DNA of 64,000 bases from Phycisphaeraceae bacterium. Its GTDB lineage: Bacteria > Planctomycetota > Phycisphaerae > Phycisphaerales > UBA1924. The translations under genes and the position numbers were made by a program. The stretch lies in contig CP060234.1 of the NCBI GenBank assembly GCA_023898685.1, forward strand, positions 1,674,001-1,738,000, read 5' to 3'. Position 1 is the stretch's first letter; each line of letters opens with the position of its first letter. Positions 39,027-47,986 of this stretch are shown here, in pieces. The notes under the pieces were generated by a model. That model saw nothing but the letters and a program-made list of their open reading frames with translations, made no database searches and had not been told where the DNA came from.

Positions 39027-40436
39027 GTGCCGATCCTTCCTCTTCCCCAGTTCGAGGCCGACCTCGCCGAACAGGAGCGCGAGCGGCTGATCGCGTCGCT
39101 GGTGGCGCGCGGGCACGATCGCGGCGCGGTCGAGGGCCTGGGGGCCGACGACCTGCGGGTGCTCGAACGCAAGGAGTCGCCCTCGACCCTGGTCGTGCGG
39201 TACGGCGCGATGAAGATGATCGGCGAGTTCCCCTACCGGGGCGACGCGACGCCCGGGTGCGGGTCGAAGCTGGTCGTACGCACGTTCCGGGGCGTCGAGA
39301 TCGGAGAGATGCTCACTTCGACGTGTCCCAACGCGGGGTGCGGGTCGAGCGTAACGCGCCAGCAGATGCTCGAGTACATCGAGAATTCGGGCGGGCGTCA
39401 GTATCCGTTCTCGACCGAGGGGCGTGTGCTGCGGGTCGCGACGGCGCAGGATCTCGACCAGCAGGCCAAGCTCGATCAGTCGCGGCACGGGCTCAGGCTC
39501 GACGCGCGGGCGCTGGCCGAATCGATGGGCCTGGAGATGAAGATCGTCGAGGCCGAGCCGATCCTGGGCGGGGAGCGGCTGACGTTCTACTTCACGTCGG
39601 AGGACCGGGTGGACTTCCGCGAGCTGGCGCGCCGGCTTGGTGAGACGCACCACACGCGGATCGACCTGCGGCAGATCGGCGCGCGCGACGAGGCGAGGCT
39701 GACGGCGGACTACGAGCGGTGCGGGCAGTACTGCTGCTGCAAGCAGTTCCTGAAGGTGCTCAAGCCGGTGTCGATGCGCGCGGCGAAGGTGCAGAAGGCC
39801 ACGCTGGACCCGCTGAAGATCAGCGGACGCTGCGGGCGGCTGATGTGCTGCCTGCGGTACGAGGACGAGACCTACACGGAGCTGCGCAAGCGGCTGCCGC
39901 ACCGGAAATCACGCGTGGGGACGGACGAGGGCCCCGGTGTCGTGGTGGACACGCAGATCCTGACCCAGCTCGTGCTGGTGCGGCTCGACGACTCGAACGA
40001 GGACCTGGCCTACCCGGTCGAGGAGATCGGAGCGCCGGGCGAGCGGAAGCCGTCGTCCGGCCCCGCGCGGGAGGCGAGGGTACCTCGGCGGCCCGAGCGC
40101 CGGCCCGCGCCCGCGGCGCCCGCCGAGCCGCGACCGGCGGCGAGGGCCCCGGCGTCACCGGAGACTGATACGACCGAGGCGGTCCCGGCGAAGAAGAAAC
40201 GCCGCCGCCGCCGGCGTCGTCGGCACGAGGACGGCGAGAGCGGCGATGGGGCCGGGCCGGCGGCTCCGGCCGAGGCCGCGGGGGATCGGCCCACGCCCGA
40301 TTCCGAGCGGGCGCCCGCCGGCGAGGCCGGACCGGGCGAGGGCGCTCCGACGCGGAAGAAGCGTCGTCGCCGGCGGCGGCGGCGTGGCTCGGGTGAAACC
40401 GGCCCCGGTTCGGGCGACAGCGGCGGGCCGGCCTGA
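39027..40436 (+). CDS. ricT: PSP1-family protein, RicT-like
   Basis: The 469 residues hold the PSP1 core near residues 150-300: CGQYCCCKQFLKVLKPVSM and ISGRCGRLMCCLRYE, with the first Cys of that block at 232. In Bacillus, RicT joins RicA and RicF in a Fe-S complex that stimulates RNase Y activity; the Cys clusters support the Fe-S role. The C-terminal 130 residues are Pro/Ala/Glu-rich with two polybasic blocks (KKKRRRRRRRRH and RKKRRRRRRRRG). GTG 39027 is the start. No ricA or ricF is nearby. Confidence 0.85.
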   Translation: MPILPLPQFEADLAEQERERLIASLVARGHDRGAVEGLGADDLRVLERKESPSTLVVRYGAMKMIGEFPYRGDATPGCGSKLVVRTFRGVEIGEMLTSTCPNAGCGSSVTRQQMLEYIENSGGRQYPFSTEGRVLRVATAQDLDQQAKLDQSRHGLRLDARALAESMGLEMKIVEAEPILGGERLTFYFTSEDRVDFRELARRLGETHHTRIDLRQIGARDEARLTADYERCGQYCCCKQFLKVLKPVSMRAAKVQKATLDPLKISGRCGRLMCCLRYEDETYTELRKRLPHRKSRVGTDEGPGVVVDTQILTQLVLVRLDDSNEDLAYPVEEIGAPGERKPSSGPAREARVPRRPERRPAPAAPAEPRPAARAPASPETDTTEAVPAKKKRRRRRRRRHEDGESGDGAGPAAPAEAAGDRPTPDSERAPAGEAGPGEGAPTRKKRRRRRRRRGSGETGPGSGDSGGPA

Positions 40437-40576
40437 GCGAGCCCAGCCGGGCCTCGGCATGGGCGAAACGGCCGGGGCACACCGCGGGGCGGTGGGGTCC
40501 ATTCCGTCGATGACTGGCGGCCGGGGCTCTATCCTGTCGACACACTTGGCCTGCCGAATCGCGTGAAGGACACCAG

Positions 40577-42238
40577 ATGAGCAACCCCAGGGCCGCCGGC
40601 GGATTCAACATCAAGGAGACGCTGACCGCGGTCGTGATCTCGTTCACGATGGCGTTCGTCTTCCGGGGATTCGTGATCGAGGGGTTCCTGATCCCGACCG
40701 GGTCGATGGCCCCCACGCTGCTGGGCAAGCACATGCTGGTGCGCGACCCCGACTCGGGCTACGCCTGGACGGTCGGGCCCTGGGACTACGTCAACGGGAA
40801 CCCGAACCTGCCCTATCCCGTGCAGGGCGGGACCAACGGCCCGATCAAGCTCAACGACCCGGTGACGGGCGAGCCGATCGAGCTGGCGAGCGAGCGGCTC
40901 CGCGCGGGCGACCGCTTGTTCGTGCTCAAGTATCTCAAGGGGGTCTACGACCCCAGCCGGTGGGAAGTGGTCGTCTTCAAGCCGCCGCACGAGGAACCCC
41001 AGAACTACATCAAGCGGCTGATCGGGCTGCCGGGCGACCAGATCGCGCTGGTGGACGGGGACGTGTTCTACGCGCCGAAGGGCTCGCACGCGAAGGGGAC
41101 CGGAGCCGAGGCGTGGGCCGAGAACGTGTGGAAGATCGCGCGCAAGCCCGAGCGGGTGCAACGCGAGGTGTGGCGGAAGGTGTTCGACAGCACCTACACG
41201 CCGCCCGCGCCGACGCAGGAGCGGTTCGCGCCGAGCGAGCGGTTCCGCCCGCCCTGGGTCGCGAGCGGTTCGGGCTGGACGGGCCTGCGCGATTCGCGTG
41301 ACTATCGCTACGAGGGCTCGTCGCCCACCGTGCTGTCGTGGGACGACGAGCGTTGGCCCATCGACGACTACACCGCCTACAACCAGCTCCGCGTCGGGCC
41401 GCAGCCGTTCGACCGGGTGATACGCGACCGGACGAGGCCGATCTTCCCGGTGTCCGACGTGTCGACGCACTTCGGCATCGAGCCCGAATCCGGGCCCGTG
41501 AAGGTGACGGGGAGCCTGACGGCGCGGGGTATGGAGTTCCGCGCCGTGATCGATGACGCCGGCGCGAAGGTCGAGTTGCGTGAGGCGCCGACGACCGAGA
41601 GCACCGACATCGCGTGGCGGACGCTCGACTCGTCGAACAGAACGGGGTTGATCACGCCGGGACGTGTGACAAACGTGGAGTTCTGGCACGTCGACCAGGC
41701 GCTCTGGCTGTTCGTCGATGGCAAGCTGGTGTGCGGCGGGCCCGAGAAGGGGGCCTACGAGCTCACGCCCTCGGGCCGCGTGTTCGCCTCGACGGGACGC
41801 GAGCTGATCGAACTGCTCAGGCTCAACCCGAACATCACCAACAGCGCACTGGCCGACACGCGGATCTACCGCAAGCCCAGCCTGCGTTGGCGGTTCGAGG
41901 GCGGGCCGTTCACGCTGCACCGCGTCGGGCTCGACCGCGACCTGTACTACCAGTGCGGGCGGATGCCCACGCTGGGCGGTCACCCGGACCACTTCCCGAC
42001 GCTGAGCGACGATGATTTCATGATGTGCGGCGACAACAGCCCGTCGAGCCTGGACAGCCGGTTCTGGGACGCCGAGTATCCGTGGGTGACCGAATCGATC
42101 AACCACGGCGAGCCGCAGTACGGGCTGGTGCCGCGGGAGCTGTTGATCGGGAGGGCGTTCGTGGTCTACCTGCCGAGCCCGTTCAAGCGTGGCGCCATCC
42201 CGATGTTCGACTTCACGCGGATGCGGTGGGTGTGGTGA
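40577..42238 (+). CDS. lepB: Signal peptidase I with a large inserted domain
   Basis: This serine-lysine enzyme removes signal peptides at the outer face of the membrane. One N-terminal transmembrane segment (TAVVISFTMAFVFRGFVI) is followed by Ser43 in IPTGSMAPTL, Lys146 in NYIKRLIGLPGD, and the C-terminal GDNSPSSLDSR. The total is 553 residues against about 180-320 for most bacteria. The extra 260 residues (about 190-460) sit between the Lys box and the GDNS box and have a beta-rich, LamG-like flavour (VTNVEFWHVDQALWLFVDGK). It stands directly after ricT and before a zinc-ribbon membrane protein. Confidence 0.92.
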   Translation: MSNPRAAGGFNIKETLTAVVISFTMAFVFRGFVIEGFLIPTGSMAPTLLGKHMLVRDPDSGYAWTVGPWDYVNGNPNLPYPVQGGTNGPIKLNDPVTGEPIELASERLRAGDRLFVLKYLKGVYDPSRWEVVVFKPPHEEPQNYIKRLIGLPGDQIALVDGDVFYAPKGSHAKGTGAEAWAENVWKIARKPERVQREVWRKVFDSTYTPPAPTQERFAPSERFRPPWVASGSGWTGLRDSRDYRYEGSSPTVLSWDDERWPIDDYTAYNQLRVGPQPFDRVIRDRTRPIFPVSDVSTHFGIEPESGPVKVTGSLTARGMEFRAVIDDAGAKVELREAPTTESTDIAWRTLDSSNRTGLITPGRVTNVEFWHVDQALWLFVDGKLVCGGPEKGAYELTPSGRVFASTGRELIELLRLNPNITNSALADTRIYRKPSLRWRFEGGPFTLHRVGLDRDLYYQCGRMPTLGGHPDHFPTLSDDDFMMCGDNSPSSLDSRFWDAEYPWVTESINHGEPQYGLVPRELLIGRAFVVYLPSPFKRGAIPMFDFTRMRWVW

Positions 42239-42256
42239 GCGCAGGGACCGGGGGCC

Positions 42257-42270
42257 GGGCACCGGGCACC
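42257..42270 (+). repeat. GGGCACC heptamer pair, copy 3
   Basis: Two GGGCACC units are followed by AGAGGAAGAG, the same tail as AGGAAGAG after the 5899 array. It lies between lepB and the zinc-ribbon gene. Confidence 0.6.
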
Positions 42271-42322
42271 AGAGGAAGAGACCGAACAGGCTCGGGCCTT
42301 TCGGCGTAGGTCGGGCGTGGGG

Positions 42323-42796
42323 ATGCCGGACGACGTTGGCTTTCTGGAGCGGTGGCTGGCGGGGCGGGATGAGCCCTGCCCGGTGTGCGGGCAGAACCTG
42401 CGGGATCTGCGCGGGTCGGTCTGCCCCGAGTGCGGTTCCGAGATCGCGCTGACCGTCACGTCCGACCGCCTGCGCCCCGGCCCCTGGCTGCTGGGGTTCG
42501 CGTCTTTCGCGTTGGGGCTGGGATTCGACGCCGTGGCGGCGATCCTGCTCACGATCCCGTTGATCCTCTTCCGCAACCAGGGCGGGGGTCCGCCCATGCA
42601 GGTCTTTCTTGTTCTCTTCACGCTGGTGACCTGCGCGGCCGCTTCGGGGGGCGGGATGTGGGCCATGCTGCGCAAGCGGTCGGCGTGGCGGCGGATGCCG
42701 CCGCGGGCGCAGCGCACCCTGGCTGCGGTGATCTTCATCGGCGTGGGCCTGGCCCACGCTGCCGCGGGCGCGTTGTGCGTGTACTGGATGACCTGA
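42323..42796 (+). CDS. Zinc-ribbon membrane protein
   Basis: The 157-residue protein starts with a zinc-ribbon (CPVCGQNLRDLRGSVCPECG, two CxxC pairs) and has four hydrophobic segments (about 52-72, 75-95, 98-118, 130-152). Such small ribbon plus membrane proteins occur widely in planctomycetes; their role is not known. I start at ATG 42323; GTG 42317 is a near alternative. Confidence 0.75.
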   Translation: MPDDVGFLERWLAGRDEPCPVCGQNLRDLRGSVCPECGSEIALTVTSDRLRPGPWLLGFASFALGLGFDAVAAILLTIPLILFRNQGGGPPMQVFLVLFTLVTCAAASGGGMWAMLRKRSAWRRMPPRAQRTLAAVIFIGVGLAHAAAGALCVYWMT

Positions 42797-42818
42797 GGCG
42801 GCGGGTGTCGGCCTCTGC

Positions 42819-45305
42819 TCAGGGGCATCCGGACCTGAAAGCGAAGACAAAGGCCGTTATATCAGACAGGTCGAGGACGCCGCTGCCGTCGAGATCGGCG
42901 GCGGGGCTCTGGGCGACGAACGCCGAGACGAAGGCTGAGACGTCCGCGAGATCGAGCACGCCGAATGGGTCGGCGAGGTCGGCCGGGCCGCAGGCGGCGG
43001 GACCGGTCACCTGAATCACGCCGTTGCCCGCAATGGCGTCGGGGTTGGTCTGCGCGCTGTACAGCCCGGCGGGCTGGACGAACCCATCGATGACGAGCGA
43101 GCCGATGCGGTCGGCGCCGCTGTAGTCGAGGTTGATGCTCGGGCCAGCCCCGGCGGTGTCGATCGAGACGGCGGCGTCGTCGGCGAGGAATCCCTCACCG
43201 TCCGGAAGCCCCGCGGTGAGCGTGAGCGACGCGGAGTGATCGACCTGCACCGCCGCGACGTCGAGCAGGCCGCCAGTGGAGACCGTGGTCGAGCCGTCCT
43301 GAAGATGGAGCACGCCCGAGAGGTGGACGGGGCTGGCGAGGACGAGCGGCCAGGCCCCGGCTTTGGTGAGGTTCCGCCCGACGCGACGTTCCTCCAGGCC
43401 CCCCGAGATCGTCAGCATCTCGGCTCCGGCGCCGTCGAGGAACAGGTCGTCCCAGAGCACGATGGGCGCCCCGAACTCGAACGGGTGCAGCCCGGCGCCG
43501 GAATGCGTCGCGTCGACGCGGATGTGCGGCGGCTCGCCGGCCAGCGTGTTGACGAACAGGAGGGGCAGGCCCGGAATCGACGCCGAGGAATCGGCGGCAC
43601 TCGAATGGTCGCCGTAGAAATCCACGCTGCCGATGAGCATCATCACGCCGTTAGGGCGAGCGAAGTCGTTTGTTGCCGTGTAGGGCGTAGGACTGGTGGG
43701 GAATCGCACCGTGAGGTCCGCGAACCCGTCGCGGTAGTACATGGTCGCCGGCGTGGTCTGACCGACTTCGGACCAGGCGGATGGCGCAGACCACACGGCG
43801 CTGCCGGCGACATCGGGCCGGTATTTGAACGCGTCGAAGGTGTTGTAGACCTCGCTTCCCCACCTGGGCTTGGGGAACACCGCCTCGTAGGAGTACATGA
43901 TGTCACGCAGCTCCTCGACGAGCCAGGGATAGTCGTCGTCATAGCGGCCCCGCTCTTCGATGTGCGCGATGATGTCGAAGAGCAGGGGGCCCGAGTCGTA
44001 GTTGGTGGTCAGCTTCCACTGATCGCGTCGGACCCCGATGTTCTGGACGCCGCCGGCGCGGACGTAGATATGGGCGTGCGGCGGGCCGGTGAGTTCACCG
44101 TTCAGGTAGGGGAGGAGGTCGACGCCGTCGGTCGCGTCGTCCGGTCCGAGCGGTGCTCCGGCCGCGTTGAGGAAGGTGGGCATCAGATCGACCGAGTCCA
44201 CGGGATCATCGAACACCAGGCCTGAATCGGGCACGCCGGGCCCGGCCACGAGCATGGGCACGCGGATGCCGCCGTCGAAGGTCTCGCCCTTTTTGCCGCG
44301 GAGCGGATCGTTGACGGCGCCGTGGAGGGTTTGCCCGCCGTTGTCGTTCATGAAGCAGATCAGTGTGTTGTCGACGATGGAATCGGATTGATCGCCGTCC
44401 TGGTTCGGGTCGGCCAGGCGATCGAGGATGGTCTGCACACCGACATCCATCGCCAGGAGCATCGCGGCGTAGATACGACGATCGCCGGTCAGGCCGGGCG
44501 TGGCGGCGTCGATCATGTCGAGGTAGTTCTGTGTCGACTGGAGCGGCGAGTGGGGTGCCGTGAACGAGGCCACGACGAAGAAGGGTTGCGGTTGGTCGTA
44601 CCAGTCGGTGATGTGGTTGGCGACCGACTCGGCGAGCACATCGGTGACATAGTCGCCGGCGGGCCAGTCTCCCTCCCGGTCGATATCGACGACCAGATTG
44701 GTGTTCGGATCGAGCGTCTGCTCGCGGAGCGAGTCGCCGAAGCCCGTGGCCGCTCCCATGGAATACGGCCTGGCGCCGCCGAGGAGCCCCAGGAAGTAGT
44801 CGATGCCATGCCGCGGGGGCAGGTTGCCGGGCGTGACGAGCACGCCGTCCTGCACGATGTCCTGCTCCATGCCAAGGTGCCACTTGCCGAAGTACCCGAC
44901 GTGGTAACCCGCGTCGTGCAGGCGCTCGAACATCGTGGTGTCCTCGAGCCTGAGCCCCTGGACCACGTCGTCCGAGGCGTCCTGGCTGCTGGGCTCGTTG
45001 TCCTGGTAGCCGCTCCGCTGGGGGTATTGGCCAAGGAACGTCCGGGCACGGCTGATGCTGCACACCGGCGAGGTGTACGCGGCGAAGAACTGCACGCCCC
45101 GCGCCGCGATCGAATCGAGGGCGGGGGTCGGGACCTCGCCGTTGCCGAGTGCGTTGAAGCCGAAGTCGGCCCAGCCTGCGTCGTCCGAGATGATGAAGAG
45201 GATGTTGGGCCTCGCCGACGCGGCACGCTGGCCCAGGGCGGCGAGCGCGAGCAGAAGCACGACAGCCCCGACCGGACTCAGTCCCACCTTGGCTTGACGA
45301 CTCAT
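42819..45305 (-). CDS. Secreted sulfatase with dockerin-like tail
   Basis: The 828 residues have a signal peptide (GAVVLLLALAALGQRAASA), then the sulfatase core: RPNILFIISDDAGWADFG with metal-binding Asp41 and Asp42, and the maturation motif VCSISRARTFLGQYPQRSGY. The presumed formylglycine site is Cys82. The motif reads C-S-I-S-R, where family members have Pro or Ala at the third position. FGKWHLG follows, typical of arylsulfatases. A beta-rich C-terminal part and the dockerin-like tail (ADLADPFGVLDLADV, ending GCP) close the protein. It is divergent from a GH29 fucosidase. Confidence 0.9.
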   Translation of the reverse strand: MSRQAKVGLSPVGAVVLLLALAALGQRAASARPNILFIISDDAGWADFGFNALGNGEVPTPALDSIAARGVQFFAAYTSPVCSISRARTFLGQYPQRSGYQDNEPSSQDASDDVVQGLRLEDTTMFERLHDAGYHVGYFGKWHLGMEQDIVQDGVLVTPGNLPPRHGIDYFLGLLGGARPYSMGAATGFGDSLREQTLDPNTNLVVDIDREGDWPAGDYVTDVLAESVANHITDWYDQPQPFFVVASFTAPHSPLQSTQNYLDMIDAATPGLTGDRRIYAAMLLAMDVGVQTILDRLADPNQDGDQSDSIVDNTLICFMNDNGGQTLHGAVNDPLRGKKGETFDGGIRVPMLVAGPGVPDSGLVFDDPVDSVDLMPTFLNAAGAPLGPDDATDGVDLLPYLNGELTGPPHAHIYVRAGGVQNIGVRRDQWKLTTNYDSGPLLFDIIAHIEERGRYDDDYPWLVEELRDIMYSYEAVFPKPRWGSEVYNTFDAFKYRPDVAGSAVWSAPSAWSEVGQTTPATMYYRDGFADLTVRFPTSPTPYTATNDFARPNGVMMLIGSVDFYGDHSSAADSSASIPGLPLLFVNTLAGEPPHIRVDATHSGAGLHPFEFGAPIVLWDDLFLDGAGAEMLTISGGLEERRVGRNLTKAGAWPLVLASPVHLSGVLHLQDGSTTVSTGGLLDVAAVQVDHSASLTLTAGLPDGEGFLADDAAVSIDTAGAGPSINLDYSGADRIGSLVIDGFVQPAGLYSAQTNPDAIAGNGVIQVTGPAACGPADLADPFGVLDLADVSAFVSAFVAQSPAADLDGSGVLDLSDITAFVFAFRSGCP

Positions 45306-45479
45306 CTCTCTGCCTCTCCGCGCGTTCGCTGCCCGGCCTTGCACGGGCCGGTGGTCGGAAGGCGACTCGACGGTGATATCGGGACGCCCCGACCTTCCGA
45401 TCACGGTACCAGAAGCAGGAGTCCGAATCTCTCCCATTTTCGGCGTCCATCGTCCCGATCAGAGGCCAATAACATTGGG

Positions 45480-45507
45480 TTGCGGTTGGGAAGGCGGGCC
45501 CTACACT
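45480..45507 (+). promoter_or_regulatory. Candidate promoter of the fucosidase gene
   Basis: TTGCGG (45480-45485) and TACACT (45502-45507) have a 16-base spacer. The -10 lies five bases before the ATG, so the transcript is probably leaderless. The 207-base region 45306-45512 separates the two divergent genes. Confidence 0.5.
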
Positions 45508-45512
45508 CGCGC

Positions 45513-47036
45513 ATGAGGCGCACGGCTATACACCAACACCTGTCGGTTGCATTCGCGGCACTTGCGGTAGCCGGCGCCGCCACCCTTGGCGAGCCCGGTC
45601 GACTCAACGTCGAACCTCCCCGGCCCTACGGCCCGACGCCGAGCGCGGCGCAGCTCGCGTGGCACGAGCTGGAGATGAACGCGTTCGTGCACTTCACGAT
45701 CAACACGTTCACCGATCGTGAGTGGGGAGAAGGCGATGAACCACCGAGGCTATTCAACCCCACCGACTTCGACGCCGACCAGATCGTCGGGACGTTCGCC
45801 GACGCGGGCTTTGGCGGGGTGATCCTGACCTGCAAGCACCACGACGGGTTCTGCCTCTGGCCCACGGAGACAACAGCCCACAGCATCGAGGCGAGCCCCT
45901 GGCGTGGCGGCAAGGGCGACATGGTGCGCGAGATTGCCGACGCGGCGACGCGGCACGGCGTGCGGTTCGGCGTCTACGTGAGCCCCTGGGACCGCAACAA
46001 TGCGCTCTACGGCACACCGGAATACGTCACCGAGGTCTACCGCCCCCAGCTCCGCGAGCTGCTGAACAACTACGGAGACATCTTCGAGGTCTGGTTCGAC
46101 GGGGCCAACGGCGGGACGGGTTACTACGGCGGCGCGAACGAGGAACGCCGGATCGACCGGCAAACCTATTACCACTGGGACAAGACGTGGGCGATGGTGC
46201 GCACGCTCGCGCCGAATGCGGTGATGTTCTCCGACGTAGGGCCGGGCTGCCGATGGATCGGCAATGAGCGCGGGATCGCGGGCGATCCGTGCTGGGCGAC
46301 GTACACGCCGCGGGGTCCCGACGGCGAGGAGCGCTCCGCCCCCGGTATGAGCGACTACCGGCAATCGCCCACCGGCACCCGCGATGGCGCGGCCTGGATC
46401 CCGGGCGAATGCGACGTGTCGATCCGGCCCGGCTGGTTCTGGCACGAGAACGAGAACGACAAAGTCCGCGGCGCGGCGAACCTGATGGACCTCTACCTGC
46501 AATCCGTCGGGCGCGGGGCCAACCTGCTGCTCAACGTGCCGCCCGATCGGCGGGGGTGTCTGCACGAGAACGACGTCGCGAACCTGCACGCGTTCGGCGA
46601 GCACCTTCGGGCGACTTTCGGTGAGAATCTCGCGATCGGTGCGACGTTCGATGCGAGCGATGTGCGGGGGGAGGATCCGGATCGGTACGGTCCGGCTCGC
46701 TTGGTCGACGCCGATCGATGGAGCGCGTGGACCACCGATGACAACGTGCGCACGGCTGAGGTCATCGTCACGCTGTCCGAGCCGCGGACGTTCAACATGA
46801 TCCGCCTCCGCGAGGACATTCGGCTGGGTCAGCGAGTGCGGGGCGTTTCGGTCGACGCGTGGGTGGATGGCACCTGGAGCGAGGTCGCTTCGGCCGAAAG
46901 CGTGGGCGCGTCGCGGATCTGGCGTGTGGGTGCGGTCACGACCGATCGCGTGCGGGTACGTGTGACCGAGGCGGCCGCGTGCCCGGCCCTGTCGGATTTC
47001 GGGTTGTATCAGGAGCCCCTGCCCGCGAGCCCATGA
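45513..47036 (+). CDS. Secreted alpha-L-fucosidase (GH29)
   Basis: The 507 residues have a signal peptide (HLSVAFAALAVAGAATLG) and the GH29 core: MNAFVHFTINTFTDREWG, GVILTCKHHDGFCLWPT, and VWFDGANGGTGYYGG with the nucleophile Asp196. The last 150 residues form an F5/8-type (discoidin-like) domain (RYGPARLVDADRWSAWT). It removes alpha-L-fucose from oligosaccharides, plausibly from fucoidan after desulfation by the divergently encoded sulfatase. Exo or endo specificity is not resolved. No dockerin-like tail is present. Confidence 0.92.
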   Translation: MRRTAIHQHLSVAFAALAVAGAATLGEPGRLNVEPPRPYGPTPSAAQLAWHELEMNAFVHFTINTFTDREWGEGDEPPRLFNPTDFDADQIVGTFADAGFGGVILTCKHHDGFCLWPTETTAHSIEASPWRGGKGDMVREIADAATRHGVRFGVYVSPWDRNNALYGTPEYVTEVYRPQLRELLNNYGDIFEVWFDGANGGTGYYGGANEERRIDRQTYYHWDKTWAMVRTLAPNAVMFSDVGPGCRWIGNERGIAGDPCWATYTPRGPDGEERSAPGMSDYRQSPTGTRDGAAWIPGECDVSIRPGWFWHENENDKVRGAANLMDLYLQSVGRGANLLLNVPPDRRGCLHENDVANLHAFGEHLRATFGENLAIGATFDASDVRGEDPDRYGPARLVDADRWSAWTTDDNVRTAEVIVTLSEPRTFNMIRLREDIRLGQRVRGVSVDAWVDGTWSEVASAESVGASRIWRVGAVTTDRVRVRVTEAAACPALSDFGLYQEPLPASP

Positions 47037-47045
47037 TCGTCGGCG

Positions 47046-47876
47046 TCACGGGCAGCCCGCGTTGAAGTCGGTGACGAAGGCGAGGACGTCCGCGAGGTCG
47101 AAGAGGCCGTTGCCGTCGAAGTCCACCGCCCCGTCCATCGCGCCGAACGCCTCGACGAACGCGAGAATATCGGCCAGGTCGAGCAGGCCGAAGGGCTCGG
47201 CAAGGTCGGCCTCGGTGCAGGCGGGCGTGTAGTCGGAGAGCGGGGGGAGATCACCAATCTCCCCCGCGGTCAGGCCGCGGTCCCAGACGACGATGGCGTT
47301 GACCCAGCCCCCCGACACTTCGTTGTGACTCGTGACGTTGTCGTCCTCGAAGAAGCGGAAGAGCCGATCGATCGACAATCCACCGAAGCCAAATTGACCG
47401 TCGGAGGTCGAGGACAGCGTCCCGTTGAGATAGCCGCTCGCGACGCCGTTCGAGAACGAGACAACGACGTCGACCACGTCGCCGCTGCCGAACGGCTGCG
47501 TTCCGTCGCTCGACGGATAAAACTCGAGGTTGTTGGCGAGCGCGCTGTTGTACCAGCCGTTGTCGAGAGCGCGATTCTGGGTGTCGAGGATCTTGACCCA
47601 GCCCGACACGTCATCGAACGAGAATCGGAGGCCGATGGTCCACGCGTCGCTGATCGTGGTCCCAGAAACGTCGAGCAGCAGCCCGGTGCCCTCGTCCCAT
47701 CCCCACGTGCCGCCGGAGAAGCCGCGAGAGTCCGGACCATCGATCTGAATAGCGGGCGCCCCCGGGATCGTGCTCGCGAGCGTCCCTTCGAATCGGTAGA
47801 GCGCGATCGGAGGGTCACCGGCGGCGGCGACCGAAGCGACGAGCGCCGCAGAACCGGCGATGAGCAGTGGGCGCAT
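47046..47876 (-). CDS. Secreted LamG-like protein with dockerin-like tail
   Basis: The 276-residue protein has a signal peptide (LLIAGSAALVASVAAA), a LamG/concanavalin-like domain (IALYRFEGTLASTIPG, later GGWVNAIVVWDRGLTAGEIG), and the dockerin-like tail (CTEADLAEPFGLLDLADIL, ending NAGCP). LamG domains bind glycans. It converges on the fucosidase gene, the stops being 10 bases apart. A TAGACT box (minus strand, 47935-47940) lies 58 bases before its ATG. Confidence 0.87.
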   Translation of the reverse strand: MRPLLIAGSAALVASVAAAGDPPIALYRFEGTLASTIPGAPAIQIDGPDSRGFSGGTWGWDEGTGLLLDVSGTTISDAWTIGLRFSFDDVSGWVKILDTQNRALDNGWYNSALANNLEFYPSSDGTQPFGSGDVVDVVVSFSNGVASGYLNGTLSSTSDGQFGFGGLSIDRLFRFFEDDNVTSHNEVSGGWVNAIVVWDRGLTAGEIGDLPPLSDYTPACTEADLAEPFGLLDLADILAFVEAFGAMDGAVDFDGNGLFDLADVLAFVTDFNAGCP

Positions 47877-47986
47877 GGATCATCCCTTCTTGTGTGCAGA
47901 CCCCCCGGGGGCGGCGCGGTTCCGCCTCAATGGGAGTCTACCGAAGGGGGTTCGCCGAAGGAACCGCAATCCCGAGTTTCTCGGTC

